Below, piece after piece: positions 45,215 to 55,959 of a DNA stretch of 64,000 bases. Made by a program: the position numbers and the translations under genes. The notes beneath the pieces were generated by a model. That model saw only the letters and a program-made list of their open reading frames with translations, ran no database searches and was not told the origin of the DNA. The stretch's first letter is position 1. Each line of letters begins with the position of its first letter. The DNA lies in assembly GCF_008831285.2 (NCBI RefSeq), contig NC_045150.1, forward strand, positions 13,127,868 through 13,191,867. The letters are read 5' to 3'. Source of the DNA: Nymphaea colorata (lineage: Eukaryota; Streptophyta; Magnoliopsida; Nymphaeales; Nymphaeaceae).

Positions 45215-46543
45215 GTAACTTCTTTAGTATCGTTTTCATATCCTTCTTGCTGGCCTGCATTCTGTTTTATCGACCAGAATAAAGTAGAGTAAAAAGTAAA
45301 ATTCTTTTTTTTTTTCTCTGGGGTCGTCTTATTAATACCTTGGCTTGGACTGCTTTGTTGGTCAGTTCACTTGAATTCTGTACATGTACATTGGCTGATT
45401 AGCAGTGGCGGAGCCAGAAAAATTTGGCTGGCGGGGGGCACTTATTTAAAATACTCAAAGCTAGAGGGGGACTTAACTTATTAAAAATACTCAAAGCTAG
45501 TGGGGGACTTATATATATATATATATATATATATGGATAAATATTTAAGATTCTTACTTAAAAATAAAGAATTTTTAAGAGACTGACACATCTTCAAACT
45601 TAAATATCTTATTGGGAGGAAGAAAAAAAATAAAAAACGGCATAGTCCGGACAAGGCCTAAAAAGCCTAAATCGAACAGCTAAAACGCTAAGCATGACCA
45701 ATAAGTGTTGGCCTTTTATTTGGCTTGTATAACCTGATTTACAAATTTATTTTCACATTAATACTATTGAATATTAGAAAAGTGATTTTAATTAATTGAA
45801 AATGCAAATTTAGAAAATCAGCTAAAATGTTTTACGAATAATCTCGTGTAGGTCTCGTGGCTCACTTCTACAAGCCTAGCCAGAACAAGCAAAGTCCGGA
45901 GACTGGTTTGGTACCAGCCCTGATAGAGTGTAAGACATCATCTACGACAAGGAATCCGAATCTCACAAAAATTTTGTACATGAAAAGATAATTTTCCAAT
46001 GTGGGTAAGACAAAATATGTCAAGCATTTCTTCTAAGTAGGCCACATGGTAAAGATGTGCGAGACAATTAAAAAATTTAAAATATTCAAGACAATTCTTG
46101 ATAATTTTCCAATGTGGTTAAGACAAATAAATTATAGACGGCATGCATGCTTCTAATAGGCCACACGGTGAAGATGTGCGAGACCATTTAGGAAAATTCT
46201 TAGACGTCTCCGAACGTGGCCTTCTTGTCTCACCTTTTTCTTTTTTAATTTAAACTCATGATTTATTAAATGAGGCACGAAACAAATGTTTTTCGTATAC
46301 CACCACTCCGTTAAACTTATCATGGATAATTTCTCCCTTGCAATCATGTAAAAAGCCAGAGTTATGGTGGTCTGCACGTGGGCTATCTTGGGCTGGCGTG
46401 GGCAGGTGCCCACACCTGCCCCACGCTTGCTCCGCCATTGGTGATTAGCGTCTATATGTACTCATATCAACATATATATATATATATTAAATGTGCATGT
46501 ATATAGTTTATATCTAATCTTATTTTAAATGTGCACGTACCAG
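45215..46543 (+). other. Last intron of TNL copy R
   Basis: Intron between the LRR exon and the C-terminal exon. Most of it is the hAT insertion (45,403-46,440). Also (TA)n at 45,508-45,534 and about 46,470-46,488. Acceptor GTACCAG. Confidence 0.7.
45403..46440 (+). mobile_element. Non-autonomous hAT-type element, right-arm copy
   Basis: 1,038 bp, CAGTGGCGGAGCCAG...CTTGCTCCGCCATTG, flanked by CTGATTAG (45,395-45,402) and GTGATTAG (46,441-46,448). The middle TNL copy has the unoccupied site GGCAGATTAGCGTCTATATG near 17,697. No transposase frame is present. Confidence 0.85.
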
Positions 46544-47197
46544 GAGGCCAAATTCGAACATTGCAAATATCTCAGCATTCCTGGACAGCCGATTGATTAT
46601 TCCCGACCCAAATCTCCACATGGACTATGGACATGGACATGGTTGGTATGGACATGGTCATGGTCGGTATGGACATGGTCGGAGACGGTATCTTTTTCTC
46701 TCCCCAACACTTACACTACTGTTCTTGTTCAGGGCCGCGTGCCACGGTCTTATAGAGTAACCCAGTTTAGGGCAGAGAGGTATCATAATTCTAGGATAAT
46801 CTTTAGATGGGCAGAAAGTAATGAGGCACAGACTGAACCGGAAGAGGTGATACGGATCGCCCGCCGTGGAGCTTTCATCCCTCAAAAGTTGGAGGATGAT
46901 AAAGGGAAAGGAGTCAGGGTAAGAGGTGGGAAGGGCGTTATGTTTCTGTGTCATAAAGTGATAGGGCGCGACATTCAAGTTGAAGGGTGCACCGTTGCTA
47001 TCGCTGACACCGACACAACTCAGAATCCCAAATACAGAAAGAATGGAGGGACCTTTGACCCTTTTTCGGGTGGGGGAATTAATACCTCTTATTCACCCCA
47101 AAGAGATGGGAAGGGATACCGAAGGATCTACATCACGTTCGGAGCGGAAAGCGACTTCCAAGGTACCCATTTCCGTATCGAATTGCACAGGAGGTAA
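46544..47197 (+). pseudogene. TNL copy R, terminal exon (post-LRR domain)
   Basis: Open from the acceptor to TAA. Differs from the left copy by one additional 15-bp Trp-repeat unit (WTWTWLVWTWSWSVWTWS) and a few substitutions. Body: SFSLPNTYTTVLVQGRVPRS, IIFRWAESNEAQTEPEEVI, FIPQKLEDDKGKGVRV, FLCHKVIGRDIQVEGCTVAI, then YRRIYITF and FRIELHRR. The second half alternates short hydrophobic strands and charged turns, consistent with a beta-sandwich. Position (last exon, after LRRs) fits a C-JID-type domain, but I cannot confirm the family. Intact in itself; upstream lesions make it untranslatable in the full gene. Confidence 0.6.
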
Positions 47198-48526
47198 CGA
47201 CCATGAGATCCATGCGGTTTGCTTTTGGTTATATATTGGTTGCAACCTTTGACTGGTTTACTATTGATGGGGTTGGATGTAAATTAAGGACAATATTCAA
47301 CCTTATTTTTCATGTAATATCCAATCAATATTTTTAATATTTATAAAATAAATATTGGACCTGAAGTCACCTAATACGCATTGACTTATATTGGCTTGTG
47401 TAAACCACTTTAAGGAAAAATTTTAAACAATATTTGTATTAAATATTGTTATGTATTAAAAAAACTTTTTATTTGCCATTAATTTAATAACTTAACTATA
47501 TATCTTAGTTGTTAAAATTAGAAAATTTAAAACATATTGAATCATGGAAAGTATACAATATATCTATCTAAAAGAAAAAAATAAAGGATAAATAACAAAA
47601 CAACATAAAACTATTAGAAACATATCAATATTTCCTAATACTTATATTAATTATAACTAATGGGTTTTAACCGTACCAAATATCAGTGGTTTAAATCTTT
47701 AAAGTAATAGGACTTGTAAACATTGATGATTTAAACTATCCTTCAAACGGAGCACTATGTGATATAGAAAAATTGTAATGACAAGGTAGAGAAACTCTTT
47801 AAAAATGGTGGACTAGGCATTGTTTTTGAAAAAAAATCATTTTAAGGTCGGTCAGTTTTGTTATTCCCGTCGAAAAGGGCTTTTCATCCCTACTGCCACC
47901 TCCTACCTTCTTGTGTGTGTAAGAAACCAATGAAGAACAGAGAGAGAACGAGAAGCGAGTGAGTGAGAAGATGAGGGACAGAGAGAGAAGATAATTGTGT
48001 CGTGGAGCAAGCAACAGGGAGACAATTTAGAAGGCATCCATTTTTTTTTTTTTAGTTTGAAAAGGAGAAACACAGTTTAGGGTTTCGATTTTGAGGGAAA
48101 ACCAATGGCATTTGAGGTGCTGCCTTCAATTTGCTCTATGCATCATGCACTTTCTTCAATCCTCTATAACATATTTTTTTCAATTTATTTTCTGTCTAAT
48201 CGTACTCTTCATCAGGGCCTGATTGGCTGATTATAGCAAGACGCGTCTCTTGCTTATTTTGCCGATGTTTTAAGATACACGCGATACTTTTTGTTGTTAT
48301 TGACGGCATGCATAGGCCCGCATCCAACGGAATGTGTTCACGTCCAATCCCGGACAAGTTTGAATCTCCACGAGGGACATCCCTACACCTTGAATGGATT
48401 GATTGTGGACTTTGCTGAGTTGATCGTGATGCCAACCTTCTACTTTGATTTGTTTATGATAGATTGGGGAAGCAGCACATCTTTGTTTCTTGTTCGGCAG
48501 AAAATTATGATGCTACTACTGGATAG
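47198..48526. other. 3' flank of TNL copy R
   Basis: Mirror of 1-1,328. AT-rich sequence, then a purine-rich GAGAGA stretch (47,940-47,990). Nothing coding is supported. Confidence 0.6.
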
Positions 48527-48700
48527 AGATTAGATTTATGACCCTTTCTTTTTCAGCTTTTTGATTAACATCTTAATAACCACTATGAACAAGTACGGTG
48601 ATAGTACATCACCATGACCAAAACCTCTACGGCAATCGAAGAATCAACGACCCCCTTGAGAAGCAATGGAGATGTAAGTATAAATCAATTCAACGCACCT
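48527..48700 (-). mobile_element. LINE reverse-transcriptase remnant beyond the right arm
   Basis: Minus-strand reading RGFGHGDVLSPYLFIVVIKM (about 48,575-48,634) is a LINE RT signature. The same fragment occurs at 25,741-26,120. The match to the left arm cannot be followed because the window begins there. Confidence 0.7.
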
Positions 48701-49460
48701 GTGATCAAATCTTACCTATCTTAGCACCCTGCACAGGAATTGCCAATGTGTCTTGTTGTACACATTCGAGAGGTCTAGTTGCCAATTTCATCTGTTAAAT
48801 AAGTATAAAATGGAACGCATGACTCACCGGAATCGGTCAAGGCTAGCTCGATCAAGTGGGCTGAAGTTGATGGCCAGCTAAGTCAAGTCAAGTTAATGGC
48901 AACCGTTTAGTGATTTAAGAACAAGGATGCTCTGTGACTCGTAGAAAATACAATGAGGTCACTCACTGCTGTCGAAAATGGTCTCCATCTCCTTGCCAGT
49001 CACATTGGACGATGTGTGGCCCACAATTTGTTGGGGACTGAATAGTCTGAATTGGGTCAAGCCTGAGGGCCCCACATGAATAATGTTAATTTAAAACATA
49101 TAAAATGCATGTATGATTCTTCATGACTTCACAAAATTATGTCAAAAAGGTCGTTAATATGTACCATTCATTCTTCTGTCTAAACAAAAAAAAATCCAGC
49201 AAACAAATAAAACTGACTTCCAAACAAGATTCTATGCCCTTCAAAACTATGAAAGGAAAGTCAAAGCAAAAAAATAATACATACAAAAGATCAACAAATA
49301 TTTATGATATCAACCTTCATTGAATTTTCAAAGACTGACATAAAAAAGGTCTGGTGCTCCGAGTAAGAACACTGAACTGGTGACATATCAATTTTTCAAG
49401 ATGCCTTGGCCAGGTCAGTTTGAACCAGCTAAAGGAGTAGAAGCAGGTCTATACCTCAGT
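48701..49460. other. Unassigned DNA
   Basis: No gene, repeat or RNA recognised. Confidence 0.4.
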
Positions 49461-51905
49461 TTTTTGGTCTCCTTTAACTAATCTGGAGTGTACGTCCTTG
49501 AGATTGAACTCGATCGCCAACAGTTTCTTTAACTTAGTTATTTCATCTTCATCATCACATGTGACAATCATATCATCAACATATACCAACTGAAGAGTAA
49601 CTTTTTGCTCATTCCTCTTCACAAAGAGTGTATGATCTCCATCTCCTTGATGATATCCATATTGTCTCGTTACAAGTCTAAGTCGTTCAAACCATGCTCG
49701 AGGGGATTTTTAAGCCCATACAAAGCTTTCCTTAGCTTAAAACATTTTCCAGGTTCCTATATCTTAGAGGCATACACATATACACTTCCTCTTCAAGGTC
49801 TCCATTTAGAAAAGCATTCTTGACATGAGGTTGGTACATCTTCCACTCCTTTATCACTACTAAGGACATAATGACTCTGACAGTCTTCATCTTCACAATA
49901 AGAGCAAAGGTCTCCAAGTAGTCAATTCTGTATTTCTGACTGAACCCATTGGCAATAAGTCAAGCTTTATATCTGTCTACACTCCCATTTGGCTTATATT
50001 TAATGGTGTAAACTCACTTGGATCCTACCAGATGAGCCGCTTCAAGAATCTTTACCACTTCCCATGTCATGTTTCTGTTCAAAGCTTCTATCTCTTCTTG
50101 CATTGCATAAGTCCACTTGGAATCACTCTGAGCCTCAACAGCAATCCTAGAAATCACAACAAAAGAAAGAGATGATAAAAAACAATTGTATTCCTTGCTT
50201 AGTCTAGAATATGACATCATTGACATGAAGTTACCAATAGGGTGTTGTGTACATGATCTGACGCTCTTTCTGAGCGCAATGGGTAATTCCTCATTTTCAG
50301 CCTCTGCCTGAGTACTTTCAACGGACATCTTTTGAGCACCAATTGGGTCATCTAGGGAAGGAGTAGCATTAGGATTCGGAGTAGGATTTTTGTCACCAGA
50401 GGGCATCGCTTCGCAAGCTTCACCAGTGGGTCCTGCCGCAGGCAACCTTCGCGTAGAGTAAACCTGCCTAAACAAACGGTCATGTCCCACCTCATTCACA
50501 ATTGAACATCCATCATCCTTATTGTGCTCTAGAGGGTTAGTAACCTGAATCTCTTCCTTCTTGTATTCCAAAAAATCTATAAACTGAATCTATTGATTGA
50601 GGGAATAATCTTCTCTTATTGTATACCTCTCCCCCTGAAGAGAATTCTCACCAAAATAGGAAGTGTGTTCAAGGAAGGTGATATCTTTGGTAACATAGGC
50701 ACGACCAGTGGAAGGGTCTCGACACTTATATCCTTTTTGAGTAGGGGAATAACTTAGAAATACACTCTTAATATTAGGACTATGATTATGAATAAAACAG
50801 ACATAGCCAAAAACTCTAAGTGGAAGAGAGGAAGGTTCACGACTCCCCGATAACATAGAATGAGGCGTTTGCACATTCAACACACGACTAGGCATATGGT
50901 TAATTAGATATGCACTAGTCAACACATCATCTCCCCAATACCTTTTTGAGACATTGATGTTAAAAAAGAAGAGCTTAAATCATATTCAATAACTGGCGAT
51001 TCTTTCGTTCAACAATTACATTTTGAGGAGGAGTATAACTACAAGAAGTCTCATGAACAACTCCCTTTTTTCGAAAGAAGCTATCAACAGACTGACACGT
51101 ATATTCACCAGCATTGTCAGACTGAAAGGACTTAACAGAGGTCCCAAATTGAGTTTCCACAAGAGCAATGAAAGTCTCTATGACATTAGGTACTTCACTA
51201 CGGTCTTTCAGCAAATACTTCACTACGGTCATTATGACATAATGGTGATAAAATACTGAAAATCAAGACAAGAAAGAATTTCTGAAGGCCCCATACATCA
51301 GAATGAATTAAGGCAAACACCTCATTAGAACAATGAATATAAACAAGGTATGAAGCCCTAACATGTTTAGCCAGGTGACAAACATCACAAGACACCATAG
51401 TCATATCTAAACTAAAACATAAATAAAGAAACAACTGTCTAAAAATTCTAAAAGGAAGGTGCCCAAGGCGCTCATGCCAACACAGAACCAACTGCAGGGA
51501 TTCCTCTCTACTCTTCTTTGTTTTGCTGGCTGCCATCATGAGAGTTGTAGCAGCACGCATGGCTAAATGATATAGCTCCTCAGAAACCAAACCAATCCCA
51601 ATCCTCTTCCTTGTCACCAAGTCTGGAAGAACATAGCGATCAGCAGAAAAAATAAGTTTGCAATTCAACTCTTTCGTAATCTTGCTAACTGACAAGAGGT
51701 TCAAGGGAAGATGAGGAACATGTAGAGCATTGTGAAGTAAGAACTTGTTCAAAAGTGAGTGACTCCTTTTTCCAACCACATAAATAGAGGAACCATCGAC
51801 AAGAGACACACTTTCCTTTCCTGACGAAAGCTTATACGTATGAAAGACCTTAGAATCGCCAGTCATGTGGTGAGTAGCACCATTGTCAATAATCCACTCT
51901 CCCAT
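49460..51905 (-). pseudogene. Copia Pol remnant (protease, integrase, partial RT)
   Basis: Minus-strand pieces in changing frames. Protease-like IIDNGATHHMTGD (usual DSGA changed to DNGA), ALHVPHLPLNLLSVSKIT, pre-integrase WHERLGHLPFRI and CDVCHLAK, integrase core SDVWG, FQSDNAGEYTC, VIVERKNR (usual NG before VVERK altered), RVFGYVCFIHN, a linker, then RT KWTYAMQEEIEALNRN, KNAFLNGDLEEEVYM and YVDDMIVTC (about 49,560-49,590), stopping soon after. Broken pieces lie at 51,905-51,198, 51,232-50,975, 50,925-50,590, 50,571-50,014, and 49,917-49,470. Non-functional. Confidence 0.85.
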
Positions 51906-51909
51906 ATGA

Positions 51910-52660
51910 GAATCTGTAGGCTCAACAGTGGCTGAGAAGAGGCAGCAACAACACTACGCAATGGAGCAAACACCTCCAAACTGCAGCAGCATAGCCCAGG
52001 CAGAGACACCTTCCACACTGCAATAGCACAGGTGCAGTCAGCGGCGGAACACCACACACGTCAGGCAAGCAACAACATTGGCGATGTAGCAGACTAGCAC
52101 AGGCAATGCAGCTCCTACGACAATAGCTACGGCAGCCACACAGTCGACAATAGAGAGAAGAAGTGGTAGAGACGAGCGATGCACGACAGTGCTCCTCAGC
52201 CAATCACGACCAAAAAAGTGAGAGGCAATGCAGATCAGACGGATGGAGGCCAGTCAAAACAGGCGCTGACAGTACGCGGAAGTTGTGGAAGATGTTGTCG
52301 TCGATCAGAGCAGGGAACTTGCTGGACCAGATGACAGCAGCATCAACAAAACAAGGCAGCGGCATGGAGCAATGGCCAAGGTTCCTTCACGACGACAGGG
52401 AGCAAGGAAAGAGAGAAACAGCAGCTGGGACCTGAGCTGAGGAGCAGGCGATAACACTGGTGGCGCTGCATGGAGAGCGAAAAAAACCTGGAGCAGAATG
52501 GCAACTATGGCCGGCGATGCAAGACTAGGAAGGAGAAGGCGACGCTGGGGGCGACAGCTTGCAAATTGGTTGATCTATTTTAGAGGGTGGTATGCTGGTT
52601 GAGTCAGTCTTCAACCATTAAAACTCTAATTGACTCATTTTTCTTGAAAGTGATGATGGA
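51910..52660. other. GC-rich leader-like segment of the truncated copia
   Basis: GC-rich, purine-biased on the plus strand, rich in GCAGCA/GGCGA. It sits where gag should be, but no gag motif is visible in any frame. It is similar in composition to 53,400-53,780 next to the primer-binding site. Confidence 0.4.
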
Positions 52661-52689
52661 TCCTAGGCTAGGCTGACAAGATGCCTGCA

Positions 52690-53345
52690 AATTGATTAAA
52701 TTCCTTTTTGGAATGAAATAGCTCGAATTCCTTTGTAATTGTTGCACCAAGGCTCAAGTGACTTCCTAGTGGGATGTCAATTTTGCATCTTTCACCTTCC
52801 ATTTTTCATTGACTTGGTTCTAGATTAGTAGAGAGTCAACATAAGCATGAACATTTTCGATGTTGAAACTGAGCAATATTCTGAGTCCATGTTTCAATGC
52901 TTCATATTTAGCAATGTTGTGAGTGGATATGAATTCCGACCTGAGATAATAAGGGATCATCTCCTTTTCATGAGTAATTGGGAGAATCCCAACACCTATT
53001 CCATCCATGTCCTTGGAGTGGTCAAAAAACATTGTCTATGGCTGAGTGGTTTCAATGTATAAAACTTGTTCATTAAGGAAGTCATCATTGGTCTTCAGCT
53101 GTTCAACCAATGGAAAGTCTACTAACTGATCAATCAATGCTTGTCTCTTGATGGGCTTTTGAAAAATGGACTCTAAGTCATACATCAAGAGGAGTACCTA
53201 CCATTTGTCAAATTTTCCTATGAGAAATGGCTGATGTATGATATATTTGAGAGGATTTAATCTTGATACCGCCTTGCTTTTACAGGAAAGCATGTAATGT
53301 CTCAATGTCTGACATATCTTAACAAGGAAGAGACTCATTTTCTCC
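52690..53345 (-). mobile_element. Ty3/gypsy RNase H fragment
   Basis: Minus-strand reading QTLRHYMLSCKSKAVSRLNP, LKYIIHQPFLIGKFDKW, LESIFQKPIKRQALIDQL, then MFFDHSKDMDGIGVGI and HNIAKYEALKHGLRILL. This is the tether/RNase H plus plant-type RNase H-like order of gypsy Pol ('MFFDGA...GAGVGI...NNIAEYEAL'). One stop just before MFFD. It lies inside the copia leader region. Confidence 0.8.
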
Positions 53346-53780
53346 ATTATTGAATACTGAAGGTTTTGCAGACATAATATATCGTGTATAATATTGTGAA
53401 ACCTTCTTCATATTGTGCTAAATATCCTCTACAAGGCGATGCAGGTAGCAGACGATGCAGGGAGAGGCGATGACAGGAGCATCTATAGAGACACGGTGAA
53501 GGAAGATGGGAGACAAGAGATGGGAGGCGACGTCGCAGGAAACAATGGCGAGACTTGCCACGGCAGCAGGGGCGATGACGTCGGGCGACAACATTGGAGC
53601 AGCAGGGGCAATGTTGGAGCAGCAGGGTCGAGATCAGGCAGGCGACGGGTGTCCAAGCGATGGTCGATGGTGTACGAGAGAAAGGCAAAGGGTGACGGCA
53701 GGAAGCAGGGAACGCGGCGGAGAGAGACGGAACTTCACAGCAACTCGTCGGGCCAAAAAATCCCTCTTTTCAGAGATTCG

Positions 53781-53792
53781 GCTTTGATACCA
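53781..53792 (-). other. Primer-binding site of the truncated copia
   Basis: TGGTATCAAAGC on the minus strand, adjoining the LTR. Initiator tRNA-Met type with one mismatch. Confidence 0.85.
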
Positions 53793-54035
53793 TGTTGAAA
53801 CAGAAAAAGCCAGTAGAACAATGAACAGATACAAATGTAACGTGGAAAACCCCTCAACTAGAGGGAAAAAACCACGGGTGAGAATGACTGGTGCCCACTA
53901 GCAACCAGACACTCTCTCTCTCTTAGATTTTCATTAACCATGAAAAGATTGATTACTAGGGTATAAATAAAACCCACAACATTACAAAGCGGATCGGGTC
54001 CAGACCCAGACCCGAAACAACCAAAGCCGTCAACA
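53793..54035 (-). repeat. 5' LTR of the truncated copia
   Basis: 243 bp with inverted ends TGTTGA / TCAACA. It contains AACGTGGAAAACCCC and a TATAAATA box (about 53,962-53,969). No partner LTR was found in the window. Confidence 0.75.
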
Positions 54036-54408
54036 CATGTGATATCTACACTACCAGCATATTGGGGCTTGTCAGTTTGTTTTTATCGTAGTACATGTAA
54101 GAAGCTTGAAAGTATGTGTGAAAATTTTTATGGAAGGTATGGAAATATCTAAGGCATGCCACCATGTGAGATTGGGTAAACTATGTTTGTCATATGAAGA
54201 AGGAAGGGTAGGGCTTTGATAAACTAGATCATGATATGATCAGCAGCTCCAAGAGTATCGCTGAAGGAAGTAACATTGGAGGAGATTACGCTAGATGAAA
54301 TCACGTCCAGGCCAACAAAATCAGATCCAAGATTTTAGCTAGAAGAAATTATGATAATGATGATTCTAGAATGACAACCACCTCAGAAAAGGAAAAACTA
54401 CAAGATCT
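54036..54408. other. Unassigned DNA between two copia elements
   Basis: No feature recognised. Confidence 0.4.
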
Positions 54409-54594
54409 TGTAAATCAATCTAATCCCAAGATATATGGGATTGATGAACAAATGAATTGAATATAAATGAAATCTCTCATCTTGTGAAAATTAACAAGTG
54501 AGATATCTTTCCCTTTGTAGATGTAGACTAACAAGCCGAACCACGTTAAAATGTTGTCAATTCCTTTCTCCTCTCTCTAGCTTAAGGTTTACTA
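54409..54594 (+). repeat. 5' LTR-like segment, short (about 186 bp)
   Basis: The limits are inferred from the TGTAAATC start and the primer-binding site. No second LTR is available to confirm them. Confidence 0.5.
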
Positions 54595-54606
54595 TGGTAT
54601 CAGAGC
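54595..54606 (+). other. Primer-binding site (initiator tRNA-Met)
   Basis: TGGTATCAGAGC, perfect copia consensus. Confidence 0.9.
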
Positions 54607-55084
54607 TTCAGGTTGATCAACTTGAGCTATATAGATTGAAGGAGATCAAGGTGCTGCAAAACAGAGAAGCACCTATGAAGAACAAGATATGGCAGGAAAT
54701 AGTGGGCCAAATCCCTCACACGTTTCAACCCTAGTGATCGGTTGAAGCTGAAAGTTGGGGCGTCCACTCCTCACAAGAATAACGCATTACTGTCCAATTT
54801 TCATTAGAATCGGAGCTGGCATTGATTTTTTTTTTAATTCTGCGAGTCGGGCAGTCCTGAACAACGTCTGAAGCAAAACAGAGCCTATATTTCTGTTTGC
54901 CGTCTTCCTCCATGTTGGTTCCACCGAAGCCCTTTTCACCACAAAGTTGGACGTGCACTATGTCATCACAATCACCAAACAACAACTCTATAGTATGCCT
55001 GCAGCACCACCAAATTCTGGTTCAGACGTCATGAACCTGCCAATTTTAGGTCTAACTCTTCCATCATTCCTACTCCAATAAGTC

Positions 55085-55911
55085 TCGAGCATTTCCTATC
55101 TATAAAACTGTCCTCCGACAACTATTTACTTTGGAAATCTCAGTTTATTCCTATGCTCAAAAGTTAAAATATGATGAGATATATTGATGGTCGTTCAAAT
55201 GGCCAAATCAGTTATTGCCTAGTGAGGATGGCAAAGGGACTGTTTTAAATCCTACTTTTCTGGAATGGCACCGAGGTGACCAACTTTTACTAAGTTGGAT
55301 TATTTCATCTCTTAGTGAAGTCGTGCACAGTCAGGTTGTAGGCCTTGATTCATCATACAAGGCCTGGACCACCATAAAGCGTATATACGCGGCTCAGTCA
55401 AGAGCAAAAGTGCCGCAATTAAAATCTTCCCTGCAAAACCTGAAGGAAGGAACTGAATCCATAACAACCTATTTTCACAAAGCCAAAGACATAGCTCACC
55501 AATAGCTATGGACTCCAAACGAGTCGATGAAGAAGATTTGGTTATGAACATTCTTTCTGGCCTTCCCGTAGAGGAATATGGCACCCTAAAAGTCTCCTGC
55601 GCAGTTGTGTTGACCCTAGTACATCGACAACAAAACTTCAAGAATCACCACTATCGTGGAAAACCTGAGCCAGCAAACAAGGCATCCAGGACATCGCTCT
55701 CAGGATAAAGTTGTCAACTGTCACACTTGTGGTAACCGTGGACATCTTGCTTCTCAATGTCAAACTGTATGTCAAGCTTGCAGGAAATCAGGACATGGTG
55801 CACTACATTGTAAATTATATAAATTTCAAAGGAGTCATTGTTCCCAGAAGCGTATCACATGGAAATTACACCTCAAGCAGATGATAGTTTTGGTATCTAG
55901 ACACCGACGCT
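55085..55911 (+). pseudogene. Copia gag remnant with two CCHC knuckles
   Basis: Fragments in changing frames: KLSSDNYLLWKSQFIPMLKS, WHRGDQLLLSWIISSL, AWTTIKRIYAAQSRAKV, LKEGTESITTYFHKAKDIAH, then LVMNILSGLPVEEYGTL (UBN2 family), then CHTCGNRGHLASQC and CQACRKSGHGALHC. Several stops and shifts (for example after KDIAHQ at 55,503-55,505). Two knuckles are less usual than one in plant copia gag. Confidence 0.8.
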
Positions 55912-55959
55912 AACTGCTGATCTGAATAAACTTTTGTTCACTCAGAGTATTAAGGGAAG

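Larger units (their letters stand above)
30417..48526 (+). repeat. Right arm of the large inverted repeat (TNL locus copy R)
   Basis: Reverse-complement match to 1-12,573. It is 18,110 bp long, or about 12,726 bp without the 5,384 bp added by the copia insertion. It starts at TGCATTAGG, the last bases before the N gap on the left. It carries the TNL on the plus strand. The sequence left of 30,417 is not represented on the left side of the window because of the gap. Confidence 0.95.
49460..54035 (-). mobile_element. Truncated, decayed copia element with one LTR
   Basis: A 5' LTR (53,793-54,035, TGTTGA...TCAACA) and primer-binding site precede, on the minus strand, a long GC-rich leader and then protease, integrase and part of reverse transcriptase. 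There is no recognisable gag, and the 3' end (RNase H, polypurine tract, 3' LTR) is missing beyond about 49,460. A Ty3/gypsy RNase H piece lies at 52,690-53,345. Multiple stops and frameshifts indicate an old copy. Confidence 0.8.

Noticed and set aside
52163-52435. 90-codon plus-strand ORF in GC-rich DNA
   Set aside because: It lies antisense to a copia leader region, has no recognisable domain, and is best explained by composition.
53415-53798. 127-codon plus-strand ORF rich in Gly, Arg and Asp
   Set aside because: Antisense to the copia leader and overlapping its primer-binding site and LTR edge. A composition artefact.
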